From: Roseiarcus sp963824475
GTDB taxonomy: Bacteria; Pseudomonadota; Alphaproteobacteria; Rhizobiales; Beijerinckiaceae
Reading direction: 5' to 3'
Assembly: GCA_963824475.1 (NCBI GenBank)
Contig: CAWGPR010000006.1
Location: 496,001-560,000 of the forward strand
Length of the DNA: 64,000 bases
Shown: positions 45,468 to 55,126 of the stretch, in pieces
Layout: each line of letters begins with the position of its first letter
Position numbering within the stretch: position 1 is the first letter of the stretch
Made by a program: the position numbers and the translations under genes
Notes under the pieces: model-generated
Told to the model about the DNA's origin: nothing
Seen by the model: only the letters and a program-made list of their open reading frames with translations
Database searches by the model: none

Positions 45468-45957
45468 GCGCGAAGATGCGTGCAAAAACTGCCGAAAAAT
45501 GGCCCACTAAGCGTCGATTTCCTTCCGCGAAACGAGCGATTTCAAAGCGTTAGAGCGGACTTTCCTGCCGGCCTCCGGCCGCTATCCATGAACCACCGCC
45601 CTCATCTTGAGGCGCGAGGTCGACGGTGGAGCTTGGGGCCCTCCGCCTTAACGCGACCTGATCATCCTAGCCGAGGATTCTTGAAAAGGGAAGACATTTC
45701 TTCATTTTCCGATTTCTCCGGCCAATCGGCGGCGCAGCCGGGCAGCCAGGGCCCCAAAGACGCTTGACCTTAAAGGCCGAACGGAGAACATCGCGAGAAG
45801 CGCCAGACGACTGTTGAACAAGAACTTGGATGATTGCGCGCGGGAGTTACAGGGATTGCGGCTGAAAACTCGGGCGGCTTCGTTCCAATAAACAGTTTTG
45901 AGATGAAATATTATGCGAGCACTTCGATACCGCCCTTCAGTTTGGTAAGCTTTAGGC
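45468..45957. other. Long intergenic region before the hopanoid operon
   Basis: About 490 bases without a supportable gene. It includes a short inverted repeat CCGGCCTCCGGCCG, a fragment resembling Rhizobiales interspersed repeats (CCCTCATCTTGAGGCGCGAGG), and an AT-richer stretch just before hpnA that probably holds the operon promoter; I could not fix -35 and -10 boxes with confidence. Confidence 0.4.
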
Positions 45958-47043
45958 ATGGATCGTGAAGGGGGACAAAGCGTTGCTCCGGCGGACTTCA
46001 GATCCGCGAGCGACATCGACTCGGCTGCTGAGGCCAAGAGCGCGATCCACGCGCACCCCTCGACCGTCCTGGTCACGGGCGCGAGCGGCTTTCTCGGATC
46101 GGCGATCGCCGCGGCTCTTCGAGCCCGCGGCCACGATGTCCGCGTGCTGGTCCGTCGATCGAGCCCGCGCATCAATCTCAACCCCACCGACAGCGTGTAC
46201 GAGGGCGACCTCCGCGATCGCGCCTCCTTGGCGGCGGCGCTGAAAGGCGTCCGATTTCTCTTTCACGCCGCAGCCGACTATCGCCTCTGGGCGCGAAACC
46301 CGGAAGAGATCCTCCGCAACAATGTCGAGGGAACGCGGCTCATCATGGAGGAGGCGCGCCGAGCAGGCGTTGAGCGCATCGTCTACACGAGCAGCGTGGC
46401 GACCCTGAAACTCACCGACGGCGGCGCCGCGACGGAGGATGCGCCCCTCGCCGAAGGCGAGGGGATCGGCGCCTACAAGCGTAGCAAGGTCGCGGCCGAG
46501 CGTCTGGTTGAAACCATGGTGCGCAGGGATGGACTGCCGGCGGTGATCGTCAACCCGTCGACGCCGATCGGCCCGCGCGACGTCAAGCCCACCCCGACCG
46601 GCCGCATCATCGTGGAGGCCGCCTCGGGGCGCATGCCGGCCTTCGTCGACACGGGGCTCAATCTCGCGCATGTCGATGACGTCGCGGCCGGCCATGTCGC
46701 CGCGCTCGAGCGAGGCCGGATCGGCGAGCGCTATATCCTCGGCGGCGACAACGTCCTGCTCGCCGACATGCTGGCCGACATCGCCCGCTTCGTCGGACGG
46801 CGACCGCCGACGCTCAAGCTGCCGCGGACCATGCTCTATCCCATAGCTTACGGAGCGGAGCTGCTGGCGAGGGTTCGCGGCGTCGAGCCCTTCATCACCA
46901 TGGATGGCTTGCGAATGGCGCGCCATGACATGTTCTTCGACGATGCCAAGGCGCGGCGTGAGCTTGGCTATGTTTCGAGGCCCTATCGGGAGGGCCTTGC
47001 CGATGCGATCGCCTGGTTTCGCTCGCGCGGCTATCTCAAATGA
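45958..47043 (+). CDS. hpnA: Hopanoid-associated sugar epimerase HpnA
   Basis: A 361-residue extended short-chain dehydrogenase. The Rossmann motif is VLVTGASGFLGSAIAAALRARGHDV (after a leader of about 35 residues); FLFHAAADYRLWARNPEEILRNNVEGTRLIMEEA, VYTSSVATL and the catalytic YKRSK follow. HpnA is thought to modify the sugar part of hopanoid side chains or to support hopanoid metabolism. The leader before the nucleotide-binding strand is longer than usual, so a later start is possible. Its TGA overlaps the hpnB ATG as ATGA; it is the first gene of a tightly coupled hpnA-B-C-D-E-shc operon. Confidence 0.9.
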   Translation: MDREGGQSVAPADFRSASDIDSAAEAKSAIHAHPSTVLVTGASGFLGSAIAAALRARGHDVRVLVRRSSPRINLNPTDSVYEGDLRDRASLAAALKGVRFLFHAAADYRLWARNPEEILRNNVEGTRLIMEEARRAGVERIVYTSSVATLKLTDGGAATEDAPLAEGEGIGAYKRSKVAAERLVETMVRRDGLPAVIVNPSTPIGPRDVKPTPTGRIIVEAASGRMPAFVDTGLNLAHVDDVAAGHVAALERGRIGERYILGGDNVLLADMLADIARFVGRRPPTLKLPRTMLYPIAYGAELLARVRGVEPFITMDGLRMARHDMFFDDAKARRELGYVSRPYREGLADAIAWFRSRGYLK

Positions 47044-48210
47044 TCATTGTCGTCGTCTCCCTCATTCCGCTCGCCGTCTGGGCCTATCTTCTCGTCGGTC
47101 GGGGACGGTTCTGGCTTTGCCGCGAGCGCGACAATTCGGCCGCTGCGAACCCTCCTTGACTCTTGGCCGAGCGTCGTGGCCATCATCCCGGCTCGCGACG
47201 AGGCCGACATGATCGGCCATAGCGTGCGCTCGCTCCTTCGCCAGGACTATCCGGGGCAATTCTCCGTGGTGGTGGTCGACGACCAGAGCGCGGATGGCAC
47301 AGCCGCCGCCGCGTTGGCCGCGGCGAGCGCGGCTCAAGCCGCCGACCGGCTCCAGATCGTCACGGGGACCGGCCCGCCGCCGGGTTGGACCGGCAAACTA
47401 TCCGCGATGCGCGCAGGCCTGGCCGAGGTCGAGGCCGGCGCGGCCAAGCCTGAATTCGTCCTGTTTACCGACGCCGACATCGCCTACGCGCCGCACGTGC
47501 TCGCTCGTCTGGTTGAAATCGCGCGCGGGAACAACAGCGCTCTGACGTCGTTGATGGTCAAGCTGCGCTGTGAGAGCGCGGCTGAGCGCTGGCTCGCGCC
47601 GGCTTTCGTGTTCTTCTTCCAGATGCTCTATCCCTTCGCCTGGGTGAACGATCCGCGGCGGGCGACGGCCGCAGCGGCCGGCGGTTGCATGCTCGCGCGG
47701 CGCGAGACGCTTCATGCGGCGGGAGGTCTCGAGGCGGTGCGCGGCGCCTTGATCGATGATTGCGCGTTGGCCATGCTCATGAAGGGGCAGGGGCCAATCT
47801 GGCTTGGCCTCACCGAGAGCGTCGATAGTTTGCGCGCCTATCCGACCTGCGCCGATTTCGGCCGGATGGTGGCGCGCTCCGCCTTCGCCGAATTGCGTTA
47901 TTCGCCATTGCGCCTCGCTGGCGCGATCGGCGGGATGGCCCTTGTCTATATGGCGCCGCCGCTGTTCGCCATATTGGCGCGGGGCGGGGCGCAAGCGGCC
48001 GGCCTGCTCGCATGGGCGATGATGGCGCTCTCGCTCATGCCCACGCTCAGGCTTTACCAACGCCCCCTCGTAGGCGCTCTCGCCCTTCCGGCCATCGCCG
48101 CAGCCTATGTCGCCTTCACCTTCAACTCCGCGCTACAATATTGGCGAGGGCGCGGCGGCTACTGGAAAGGGCGAATTCAGGCGCCTATGCGGGAGACGGG
48201 GCGCGCATGA
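47040..48210 (+). CDS. hpnB: Hopanoid-associated glycosyltransferase HpnB (frame break near 47150)
   Basis: The ATG 47040-47042 overlaps the hpnA stop and opens MIIVVVSLIPLAVWAYLLVGRG, the normal membrane-anchoring start of HpnB. This frame stops after NSAAANPP at about 47160, while the next frame supplies SWPSVVAIIPARDEADMIGHS and continues without problem to 48210, so one extra base lies around 47140-47165. The GT2 catalytic region includes VVVVDDQSADGTAAAAL, LFTDADIAYAPHVLARLVE and ALIDDCALAMLMK. Several C-terminal membrane helices follow. The corrected protein has about 389 residues and is expected at the inner membrane. Its role in hopanoid modification is genetic and contextual. Confidence 0.85.
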
Positions 48211-49082
48211 CGACGGTGAGTGAAGCCCTTTCCGGCAAGGGCCATCGGGACGAGAACTTTCCCGTCGCCTCATGGCTTCTGAGCGAGCAGCGGCGCGGTC
48301 CGATCCTCGCGTTCTATCGCTTCGTGCGCGCCGCCGACGACGTCGCCGATCATCCAACCCTGCCGCCGGAAACAAAGCTCGAGCTTCTCGACGAGCTCGA
48401 CGATGCGCTCACCGGGCGCGGGGCGCCGGCGCCCGAGGCTGAGCCTTTGCGGCTTGCGCTTAGCCAGCGCGGCCTGAGCCCGAGGCATGCGCTGGATCTG
48501 CTCAAGGCCTTTCGGCTCGACGCGCGCAAGAACCGCTACGCGAACTGGTCGGAGCTGATGGATTATTGCGCGCTGTCGGCGGCGCCGGTCGGCCGTTTCG
48601 TCCTCGACGTGCACGGAGAGGATCCGTCGATCTGGCCGGCCTCGGACGCCTTATGCTCGGCGCTGCAGGTCATCAATCACTTGCAGGACTGCGCGGAGGA
48701 CTATCGGCGCTTGAACCGGGTCTATCTGCCGCTCGATACGCTTGGCAGCCATGGCGCGTCGGTGGAGATGCTGGACGCGCCGAAGGCGCCGCCTCCCTTG
48801 CGCGGCGCGGTTCACCAGCTTGCCCGCCGCACGAGCGAACTCGTGAGCCGCGGCGGGGCGCTCATCCCGCAGATCAGGGACGTGCGGCTCGGCGCGGAGA
48901 TCGCCGCGATCCACGCGCTCGCGCGGCGTCTCGCGCGCGATCTCGAGAGCCGCGATCCGTTGAGTGAGCGCGTCCATCTCGGCAAGGCCGGGTTCGCGCT
49001 GGTCGGCGGGCTCGGCGCCGCGCGTTTCCTCGCCTTCGCGATGATGCGCTTGGGGCGCGCGCGGGCGAAGGCGATCGCATGA
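48207..49082 (+). CDS. hpnC: Squalene synthesis protein HpnC (hydroxysqualene synthase)
   Basis: A 291-residue member of the squalene/phytoene synthase family. In the HpnCDE route HpnC converts presqualene diphosphate to hydroxysqualene. Metal-binding acidic motifs are FYRFVRAADDVADHP and INHLQDCAEDYRRLNRVYLP. The ATG 48207 overlaps the hpnB TGA by four bases, which fixes the start. HpnD follows with the same overlap. Typical length and clear motifs make the identification firm. Confidence 0.94.
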   Translation: MTTVSEALSGKGHRDENFPVASWLLSEQRRGPILAFYRFVRAADDVADHPTLPPETKLELLDELDDALTGRGAPAPEAEPLRLALSQRGLSPRHALDLLKAFRLDARKNRYANWSELMDYCALSAAPVGRFVLDVHGEDPSIWPASDALCSALQVINHLQDCAEDYRRLNRVYLPLDTLGSHGASVEMLDAPKAPPPLRGAVHQLARRTSELVSRGGALIPQIRDVRLGAEIAAIHALARRLARDLESRDPLSERVHLGKAGFALVGGLGAARFLAFAMMRLGRARAKAIA

Positions 49083-49900
49083 GCTCGCAAGCGGCGCCGG
49101 CGGCGAACAGTTCCTTCTATTCCGCCATGCGCGTCTTGCCGGAGCGCCGGCGCGAGGCAATGTTCGCGCTCTATGGCTTCTGCCGCGCCGTCGACGACAT
49201 CGCCGATGAGCGCGGGCCGGCGACAGCCGCTCAGCGCTTGGCCGAGTTGGAGCGGTGGCGCGCCGACATTGCCGCGATGTTCATGGGACGCGCGCCTGCG
49301 CGTCTCGCCGACCTCGGTGAAGCGACGCACAGCTATCATCTCGCCCGTGAGGATTTCGACGCCGTCATCGACGGCATGGCGATGGACGCCGAACGGGACA
49401 TCCGCGCTCCGGACTGGGCGACGCTGGACCTCTATTGCGATCGGGTGGCGTCCGCGGTCGGCCGGCTTTCGGTGCGCATTTTCGGCCTGCCGGACGATCC
49501 CGGCGTGGCGCTGGCCTACCATCTCGGGCGCGCGCTCCAGCTCACCAACATCCTGCGCGACATCGACGAGGACGCAAGCGCCGGCCGGCTCTACCTGCCG
49601 CGCGAGGCGCTTGCCGTTGCCGGAGTGATGACCGACGAACCGCTGGCGGCTGCGGCGGACCCGAAGCTGCCTCAAGCCTGCGTCGAGGTGGCCGCGCGCG
49701 CTCGCGGGCATTTCGAGCAGGCGCACTCCATCATGGCGGCGGCGCCGCGAGCGGCAGTGAAAGCGCCGCGGCTGATGGCCGTCGCCTATGGCTCGATCCT
49801 CGACAGGATGGTGAAAGAGGGCTTCGCTCCGCCACGGCGGCGCGCGAGGGCGAGCCGCCTGCGCCTGCTTGGCGCTCTTCTGCGGTACGGCATCCTGTGA
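49079..49900 (+). CDS. hpnD: Presqualene diphosphate synthase HpnD
   Basis: A 273-residue enzyme joining two farnesyl diphosphates to presqualene diphosphate. Diagnostic segments: FYSAMRVLPERRREAMFALYGFCRAVDDIADE with the first Asp-rich motif, LGRALQLTNILRDIDEDASAGRLYLPREAL with the second. Start and stop overlap the neighbouring genes by four bases each (ATGA, then GTGA). The position between hpnC and hpnE and the high similarity of motif order to phytoene synthases support the call. Confidence 0.95.
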   Translation: MSSQAAPAANSSFYSAMRVLPERRREAMFALYGFCRAVDDIADERGPATAAQRLAELERWRADIAAMFMGRAPARLADLGEATHSYHLAREDFDAVIDGMAMDAERDIRAPDWATLDLYCDRVASAVGRLSVRIFGLPDDPGVALAYHLGRALQLTNILRDIDEDASAGRLYLPREALAVAGVMTDEPLAAAADPKLPQACVEVAARARGHFEQAHSIMAAAPRAAVKAPRLMAVAYGSILDRMVKEGFAPPRRRARASRLRLLGALLRYGIL

Positions 49901-51187
49901 GCGCTGGCGCGGTCCATGTCATCGGCGCCGGAATTGCGGGCTTGAGCGCGGCCGTGCGCCTTGCCGACGCCGGGCGCAGGGTCATCGTGCATGAGGCTGC
50001 GTCTTTCGCCGGCGGCCGTTGCCGGTCCTATCTTGACCCAACGCTCGGCCTCGTCATCGACAACGGCAACCATCTGTTGCTCTCAGGCAATCACGAGGCG
50101 CTGGACTATCTCGATCGGATCGGAGCGCGCGAGACGCTGCACGATCCTGGCGCTGCGATCTTCGATTTCGCAGACCTCGGAACCGACGAGCGCTGGCGGC
50201 TCGATCTCAGCGAGGGCCGTATCCCGTGGTGGCTGTTCGATCGAAAGAAGCGGGTGCCGGGCACGGCGCTCGGCGAATATTTCGCCCCGCTCGGCGTGTT
50301 CATGAAGGGGCGGGGCGCGACAGTCGGCGAAGCGATGGACTGCGGGGGACCACTATACGAGCGACTCTGGCGCCCTCTCCTGACCTCTGCGCTTAACACG
50401 GATCCTCCCGAAAGCTCTACGGCGCTCACCGCGGCTTTGCTGCGCGAGAACTCTTGCCGCGGGAGGAAGGGCCTGCCACCCGCTCTTCGCCGCCCATGGG
50501 CTCGCGAGCAGCTTCATCGATCCGGCGCTTGCCGTTCTCGCCGCGCGCGGTTCTCCGGTTCGGTTCGGCGATCGCCTCCGCGCGATCGGGTTCGAGGAGA
50601 AACGCGCCGTTACCCTCGACTTTGACCGGTCGCAGCAGGAGCTTGGCGCAGACGATTCCGTGATCCTCAGCGCGCCGCCATGGATCGCGAAGGACCTCCT
50701 TCCAGGCCTGACAACGCCAGACGAATTTCGCGCCATTCTCAATGTCCATTTCCATGTCAAGCCGCCACGCGGCCAACCGGCGATCCTCGGCGTCGTCAAT
50801 GCTGAGATCGAATGGCTGTTCGCTTTCCCAGACCGGCTCTCGGTCACGATCAGCAACGCCGATCGGCTCATTGACCGTCCGCGCGATGAGCTTGCGGCCG
50901 AAATCTGGCGCGAGGCGGCTGCGTTGACCGGTCTCCCGCCTGACCTGCCGCCCTGGCAGATCGTCAAGGAAAAGCGCGCGACCTTCGCGGCGACGCCGGC
51001 GCAGAATGCCAAACGTCCGGATTCGCGCACCCGATGGGCGAATGTCGTCCTCGCCGGCGACTGGATCCAGACCGGCCTACCCGCCACGATCGAAGGCGCC
51101 GTGCGTTCAGGCTATAAGGCGGCTTCAATCATAACGGGATCGGGCGCGGATGCGCCGAGGCGCCCCGCCGTGAGTGTTTCGACATGA
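49897..51187 (+). CDS. hpnE: Hydroxysqualene dehydroxylase HpnE (frame break near 50450)
   Basis: A phytoene-desaturase-like flavoprotein that reduces hydroxysqualene to squalene. The GTG 49897 overlaps the hpnD stop and leads to VHVIGAGIAGLSAAVRLADAG and VIDNGNHLLLSGNHEAL. At 50449-50450 one A too many changes the frame; without it the protein reads ETLAAGGRACHPLFAAHGLA and on through VILSAPPWIAKDLLPGL to AGDWIQTGLPATIEGAVRSGY, the C-terminal FAD contact. The corrected length is about 429 residues, normal for HpnE. The hopanoid pathway would fail without it, unless another squalene source exists, so an assembly error is the likelier explanation. Confidence 0.88.
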
Positions 51188-53160
51188 ACATCGCCCTCGA
51201 TCAATCTCAAGTCGCGCCGTCCGCGGAGGCGCTCGAACGCCACATTGCGCGGGCGTCGAAGGCGCTGCTCGCCCGTCAGCACGAGGACGGCCATTGGTGT
51301 TTCGAACTCGAGGCCGATGCGACGATCCCGGCCGAATATGTGCTGCTGAGACACTTTCGCGGCGAAAAGCCCGATCTCGAACTCGAGCGACTGATCGCCG
51401 TCTATCTGCGGCGCGTTCAGGGCGACCATGGCGGCTGGCCGCTTGTTCACGATGGGCCCTTCGACATGAGCGCCAGTGTGAAAGCCTATTTCGCGCTCAA
51501 GATGATCGGCGACGACACCGATGCGCCGCATATGGCCCATGCGCGCGAAGCGATCCTGGCCCATGGCGGCGCGGCGAAGAGCAACGTCTTCACCCGCTTC
51601 CTGCTCGCGCTCTACGGCGCCATTCCGTGGCGCGGCGTCCCGACCATGCCGGTCGAGATCATGCTTCTGCCGCGCTGGTTTCCCTTCCATCTCGACAAGG
51701 TGTCCTACTGGGCGCGTACCGTGTTGGTCCCGCTGCTGGTGCTGCAGGCGCTGAAGCCACGGCCCGCCAATCCGCGCGGCGTCGGAATTGCGGAATTGTT
51801 CGTCGCGCCGCCGGAGACTGTGCGCGAGTGGCCGAAGGGCGCGCATCAGGCGTGGCTCGGCGTAAAGCTCTTCGGTGGAATCGACTGGCTGCTCAAGCGC
51901 GCCGAGCCTTTCTTTCCGGCGTCCGTGCGTCGCCGCGCCATCGACGCGGCGGAAGCTTTCGTGACCGAACGCCTCAACGGCGAAGATGGCCTGGGCGCGA
52001 TCTATCCGGCCATGGCCAATACGGTGCTGATGTATGACGCGCTCGGCTACCCGCCGGACCATCCCCATCTCGTCGCGGCGCGCCGGTCGATCGAGAAACT
52101 GCTCGTCGTCGGCAAGGATGAGGCTTATTGCCAGCCCTGCTTGTCGCCCGTGTGGGACACGGCGCTTGCCGCCCATGCGCTGCTCGAAGCGGGGGGTGAA
52201 GCGGGCGGCGAGCCGGTGCGAGCGGCGCTCGACTGGCTCAAGCCGCTCCAGGTGCTCGACGTCAAGGGCGACTGGGCCGTCCAGCGTCCCAATGTGCGGC
52301 CGGGCGGCTGGGCGTTCCAATACGCCAATCCGCATTATCCCGATCTCGACGACACCGCGGTCGTGGCGATGGCGATGGACCGCGCGGATCGTGGCGGTGT
52401 GACCGAGGCTCCCGACGCCCATTCGCAAGCCATCGCCCGGGCGCGCGAATGGATCGAGGGCTTGCAGAGCCGCAATGGCGCGTGGGCCGCCTTCGACGCC
52501 GACAACAACTATTACTATCTCAACCACATCCCGTTCGCCGATCACGGCGCGCTGCTCGACCCGCCGACCGCGGACGTCACCGCGCGCTGCGTCTCAATGC
52601 TTGCCCAGTTCGGCGAGACGCGCGCTACGAGCCCGGTCCTCAAGCACGGGATCGACGCGCTCATCCGCGATCAGGAGAAGGACGGAAGCTGGTTTGGCCG
52701 CTGGGGCATGAACTATATTTATGGGACGTGGTCGTCGCTGTGTGCGCTGGCGATCGCCGGCCAGGACCCGCAATTGGAGCCGGTGCGGCGCGCCGTCGCG
52801 TGGCTTGAGCGGATCCAGAATCCGGACGGCGGCTGGGGGGAGAGCGGGGGCAGTTACAAGCTCGACTACAAAGGCTACGAACCCGCGCCCAGCACGGCCT
52901 CGCAGACCGCATGGGCGCTGCTTGGGCTGATGGCGGCGGGCGAAGCCGATCGTCCCGCCGTCGCGCGCGGAATTGCTTATCTCGCGGCGACCCAAGGCGA
53001 GGACGGCTTCTGGAGCGAGCCGCACCACACCGCGACGGGTTTTCCGCGCGTCTTCTACCTGCGCTACCACGGCTATTCGAAGTTCTTTCCGCTTTGGGCG
53101 CTCGCCCGCTATCGCAATCTCAAGCGCGGCAACAGCCGCGCCCCCGCTTTCGGCATGTGA
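51184..53160 (+). CDS. shc: Squalene-hopene cyclase
   Basis: A 658-residue monotopic membrane triterpene cyclase that folds squalene to hopene and hopanol. The catalytic DxDD motif is YPDLDDTAV at about residues 384-392. Several QW repeats are visible (QEKDGSWFGRWGMNYIYG-type, QNPDGGWGES, TQGEDGFWSEPHH), and the C-terminal FYLRYHGYSKFFPLWALARYRN is typical. Start ATG 51184 overlaps the hpnE stop. It is the last gene of the operon; hpnG and hpnH are not in the window. Confidence 0.96.
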   Translation: MNIALDQSQVAPSAEALERHIARASKALLARQHEDGHWCFELEADATIPAEYVLLRHFRGEKPDLELERLIAVYLRRVQGDHGGWPLVHDGPFDMSASVKAYFALKMIGDDTDAPHMAHAREAILAHGGAAKSNVFTRFLLALYGAIPWRGVPTMPVEIMLLPRWFPFHLDKVSYWARTVLVPLLVLQALKPRPANPRGVGIAELFVAPPETVREWPKGAHQAWLGVKLFGGIDWLLKRAEPFFPASVRRRAIDAAEAFVTERLNGEDGLGAIYPAMANTVLMYDALGYPPDHPHLVAARRSIEKLLVVGKDEAYCQPCLSPVWDTALAAHALLEAGGEAGGEPVRAALDWLKPLQVLDVKGDWAVQRPNVRPGGWAFQYANPHYPDLDDTAVVAMAMDRADRGGVTEAPDAHSQAIARAREWIEGLQSRNGAWAAFDADNNYYYLNHIPFADHGALLDPPTADVTARCVSMLAQFGETRATSPVLKHGIDALIRDQEKDGSWFGRWGMNYIYGTWSSLCALAIAGQDPQLEPVRRAVAWLERIQNPDGGWGESGGSYKLDYKGYEPAPSTASQTAWALLGLMAAGEADRPAVARGIAYLAATQGEDGFWSEPHHTATGFPRVFYLRYHGYSKFFPLWALARYRNLKRGNSRAPAFGM

Positions 53161-53464
53161 GGGGCGAGCCGCAAGTCTTTCGTATGCAGTGGCGCAGGCG
53201 CCCCTCTCTAACGCAAATTGCTCTGACCTGAATTCCGGCTGTCCGAGGAGGTCGTCCGACAGAAATCGTCGTCCGAGCCTTGCTCCTTTGGCGCCGCGCT
53301 TCGATCCACAGGCAGTCCGCTCCACGGCCCTCTCGGCCGGCTTGTCTGCGAAAGCGTTGGGCCGGCGGCGGCGCGGCCCCCCAAGTCATCAGTTCGCTTG
53401 GCGCTTGCATATAAGAGCATATGCTCCTAAATGGGCGCATATACGTCTACATGGAGGCTGTCTG
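53161..53464. other. Intergenic region after shc
   Basis: About 300 bases with no supportable gene. The last 60 bases hold the palindrome and GCATAT repeats of the following NmrA-like gene; the rest shows no clear terminator or repeat. Confidence 0.4.
53415..53426. promoter_or_regulatory. Candidate MarR operator, palindrome GAGCATATGCTC
   Basis: A perfect 12-bp palindrome 39 bp before the NmrA-like start, in an AT-richer stretch where GCATAT occurs three times (53407, 53417 and 53437). A MarR-family gene is second in the transcription unit, so autoregulation at this site is a natural reading. Confidence 0.5.
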
Positions 53465-54346
53465 ATGAGTACAGATCGGGTTCTCGTGACCGGCGCCGCC
53501 GGATTTACCGGGGGCGCCGCCGTCGACACGGCGCTGAAGCTCGGACTGCCCGTGCGGGCGTTCGTGCATGCGGATGATGCGCGAGCGGCGGCCCTGAGGG
53601 CGCGCGGGGTCGAGGTCGCCATAGGGGACCTGTCCAACATCGATAGCGTTCGAGCCGCCCTGGAAGGCGTTCGCGCCGCCTATTTCGTCTATCCGATCGG
53701 GCCCGGCATCATCGACGCCACCGCCTATTTCGCGCAGGCGGCCAAAGAAGCCGGCGTCGGCGCCATCGTCAATATGTCGCAGATCTCCGCGCGCCGGGAC
53801 TCGAAGAGCCATTCGGCGCAGGACCATTGGGTCTCGGAGCGGGTCTTCGACTGGTCCGGCGTCCCGACGACGCACTTGCGTCCGACGTTCTTCGCCGAGT
53901 GGCTGATCTATCCCCGGTCTGCCGAGATGATCTCGAAGGAGAAGCGCATCGCGATCCCGTTCGGGACAGGACGCCACGCGCCGATCGCCGCGGAGGATCA
54001 GGGCAGGGTGATCGGGCATATCCTCGCCGATCCGGCGCCGCATGCGGGGCAGACCTATAAGCTCTTCGGTCCCGTCGAGATGGACTACTACGGAATCGCC
54101 GCCGCGGTGAGCGAGACGCTCGGAGCGGAAGTTGCGTATACCCCGATCTCGATCGACGAGTTTCGTCGCGACCTATCCGAGAAGCAACATTATCCGCCTT
54201 TCCTCGTGCAGCATCTGGCGGAGGTTGCGCAGGATTGTCGCAACGGCTTGTTTGCGGGAACCAACGATGTGATCGAGCGCGTCACCGGCAAGCCGCCGAT
54301 GACGGTTCAGGCCTTCATCTCCCGGCATCGCCAGATGTTTGCCTGA
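53465..54346 (+). CDS. NmrA-like NAD(P)-binding protein
   Basis: A 293-residue atypical short-chain dehydrogenase. It starts RVLVTGAAGFTGGAAVDTALKLG (nucleotide-binding loop), continues VRAFVHADDARAAALRARGVEVAIGDLSN and has the NmrA-like LRPTFFAEWLIYP and QDQGRVIGHILADP. The catalytic Tyr-Lys pair of true dehydrogenases is not obvious, so it may be a redox sensor or an NADPH-dependent reductase of quinone or enone substrates. Start ATG 53465. The MarR gene begins 44 bp downstream, suggesting a regulated detoxification pair. Confidence 0.85.
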   Translation: MSTDRVLVTGAAGFTGGAAVDTALKLGLPVRAFVHADDARAAALRARGVEVAIGDLSNIDSVRAALEGVRAAYFVYPIGPGIIDATAYFAQAAKEAGVGAIVNMSQISARRDSKSHSAQDHWVSERVFDWSGVPTTHLRPTFFAEWLIYPRSAEMISKEKRIAIPFGTGRHAPIAAEDQGRVIGHILADPAPHAGQTYKLFGPVEMDYYGIAAAVSETLGAEVAYTPISIDEFRRDLSEKQHYPPFLVQHLAEVAQDCRNGLFAGTNDVIERVTGKPPMTVQAFISRHRQMFA

Positions 54347-54390
54347 AGCCATGTGGGCCTTCGCGGGCTCCAGCGACAAGGAGGCTGACA

Positions 54391-54849
54391 ATGGATCCGG
54401 CCGATCGGATGCTTGAGATCCATCGATGCAACTGCTTCACGGTCAGGAAGGCGGCTCGCCGAATCTCACGCTTCTATGACGGCTTCTTGCAGCCGACCGG
54501 CTTGCGCGTCACGCAGTTCCTGATCCTGGCGGCGCTCGCCAAAGTCCAAAGCGCTTCGGTCAACGAGCTTGCCGAGCGCCTCGACTTGGAGCGCACGGCG
54601 ATGGGAAAGACCCTCGGTCCGCTCGACCGGAATGGCCTCATCCAAATCGAGCCTTCGCCGAACGATGGTCGATTCCGCCTCGTCATGCTTGCCCCCGAGG
54701 GAAGGCGTGTCCTTCACGACGCCTTCCCCCTGTGGCGGCAGGCCCAACAGCGCCTCGCCGACCTGAACGGAGAAGGGTGGATGGCCGCGCTGCGCTCGAG
54801 CCTGTCGGAGATAAAGGTCGAGGGGATCAGCAATGATTCCGAAGACTGA
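54391..54849 (+). CDS. MarR-family transcriptional regulator
   Basis: A 152-residue winged-helix regulator. The domain centre is GLRVTQFLILAALAKVQSASVNELAERLDLERTAMGKTLGPLDRNGLI followed by the wing SPNDGRFRLVMLAPEGRRVL. A Cys-containing N-terminus (EIHRCNCFTVRKAARR) is conserved in a MarR subgroup and could sense oxidants or electrophiles. The start ATG 54391 has the perfect ribosome site AAGGAGG. It probably binds the palindrome at 53415-53426 and controls its own unit. Confidence 0.88.
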   Translation: MDPADRMLEIHRCNCFTVRKAARRISRFYDGFLQPTGLRVTQFLILAALAKVQSASVNELAERLDLERTAMGKTLGPLDRNGLIQIEPSPNDGRFRLVMLAPEGRRVLHDAFPLWRQAQQRLADLNGEGWMAALRSSLSEIKVEGISNDSED

Positions 54850-55126
54850 CGAGAGAGCGAAACGCCGTTCCTCCTTCGCTGCAAGCGGCCGCGCCGCCCT
54901 CGACGCCGGCCTGAATTCACCCACGCGGCGACAGCCGAGCCCTCGCCTTCGGCATGTGAAGCTTCGCCGCCGGTCGTGGCGCTCCGCTAGGCAAAACAAG
55001 CCCAATCCACGCTCTCGGCTGCGTGGCAATTGGGCGCTTTGCTGTCGCAATCCGGTCATATATAGTTCAAGTTTTCGTCACGCCCGTGGATAAAGGGCGG
55101 ACTCCGCTGTGGGGATCTCGGACCGA

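Noticed and set aside
45363..45767. 134-codon frame after the GH3 gene
   Set aside because: Starts inside the GH3 end, runs over a terminator-like hairpin and repeat remnants, no domain.
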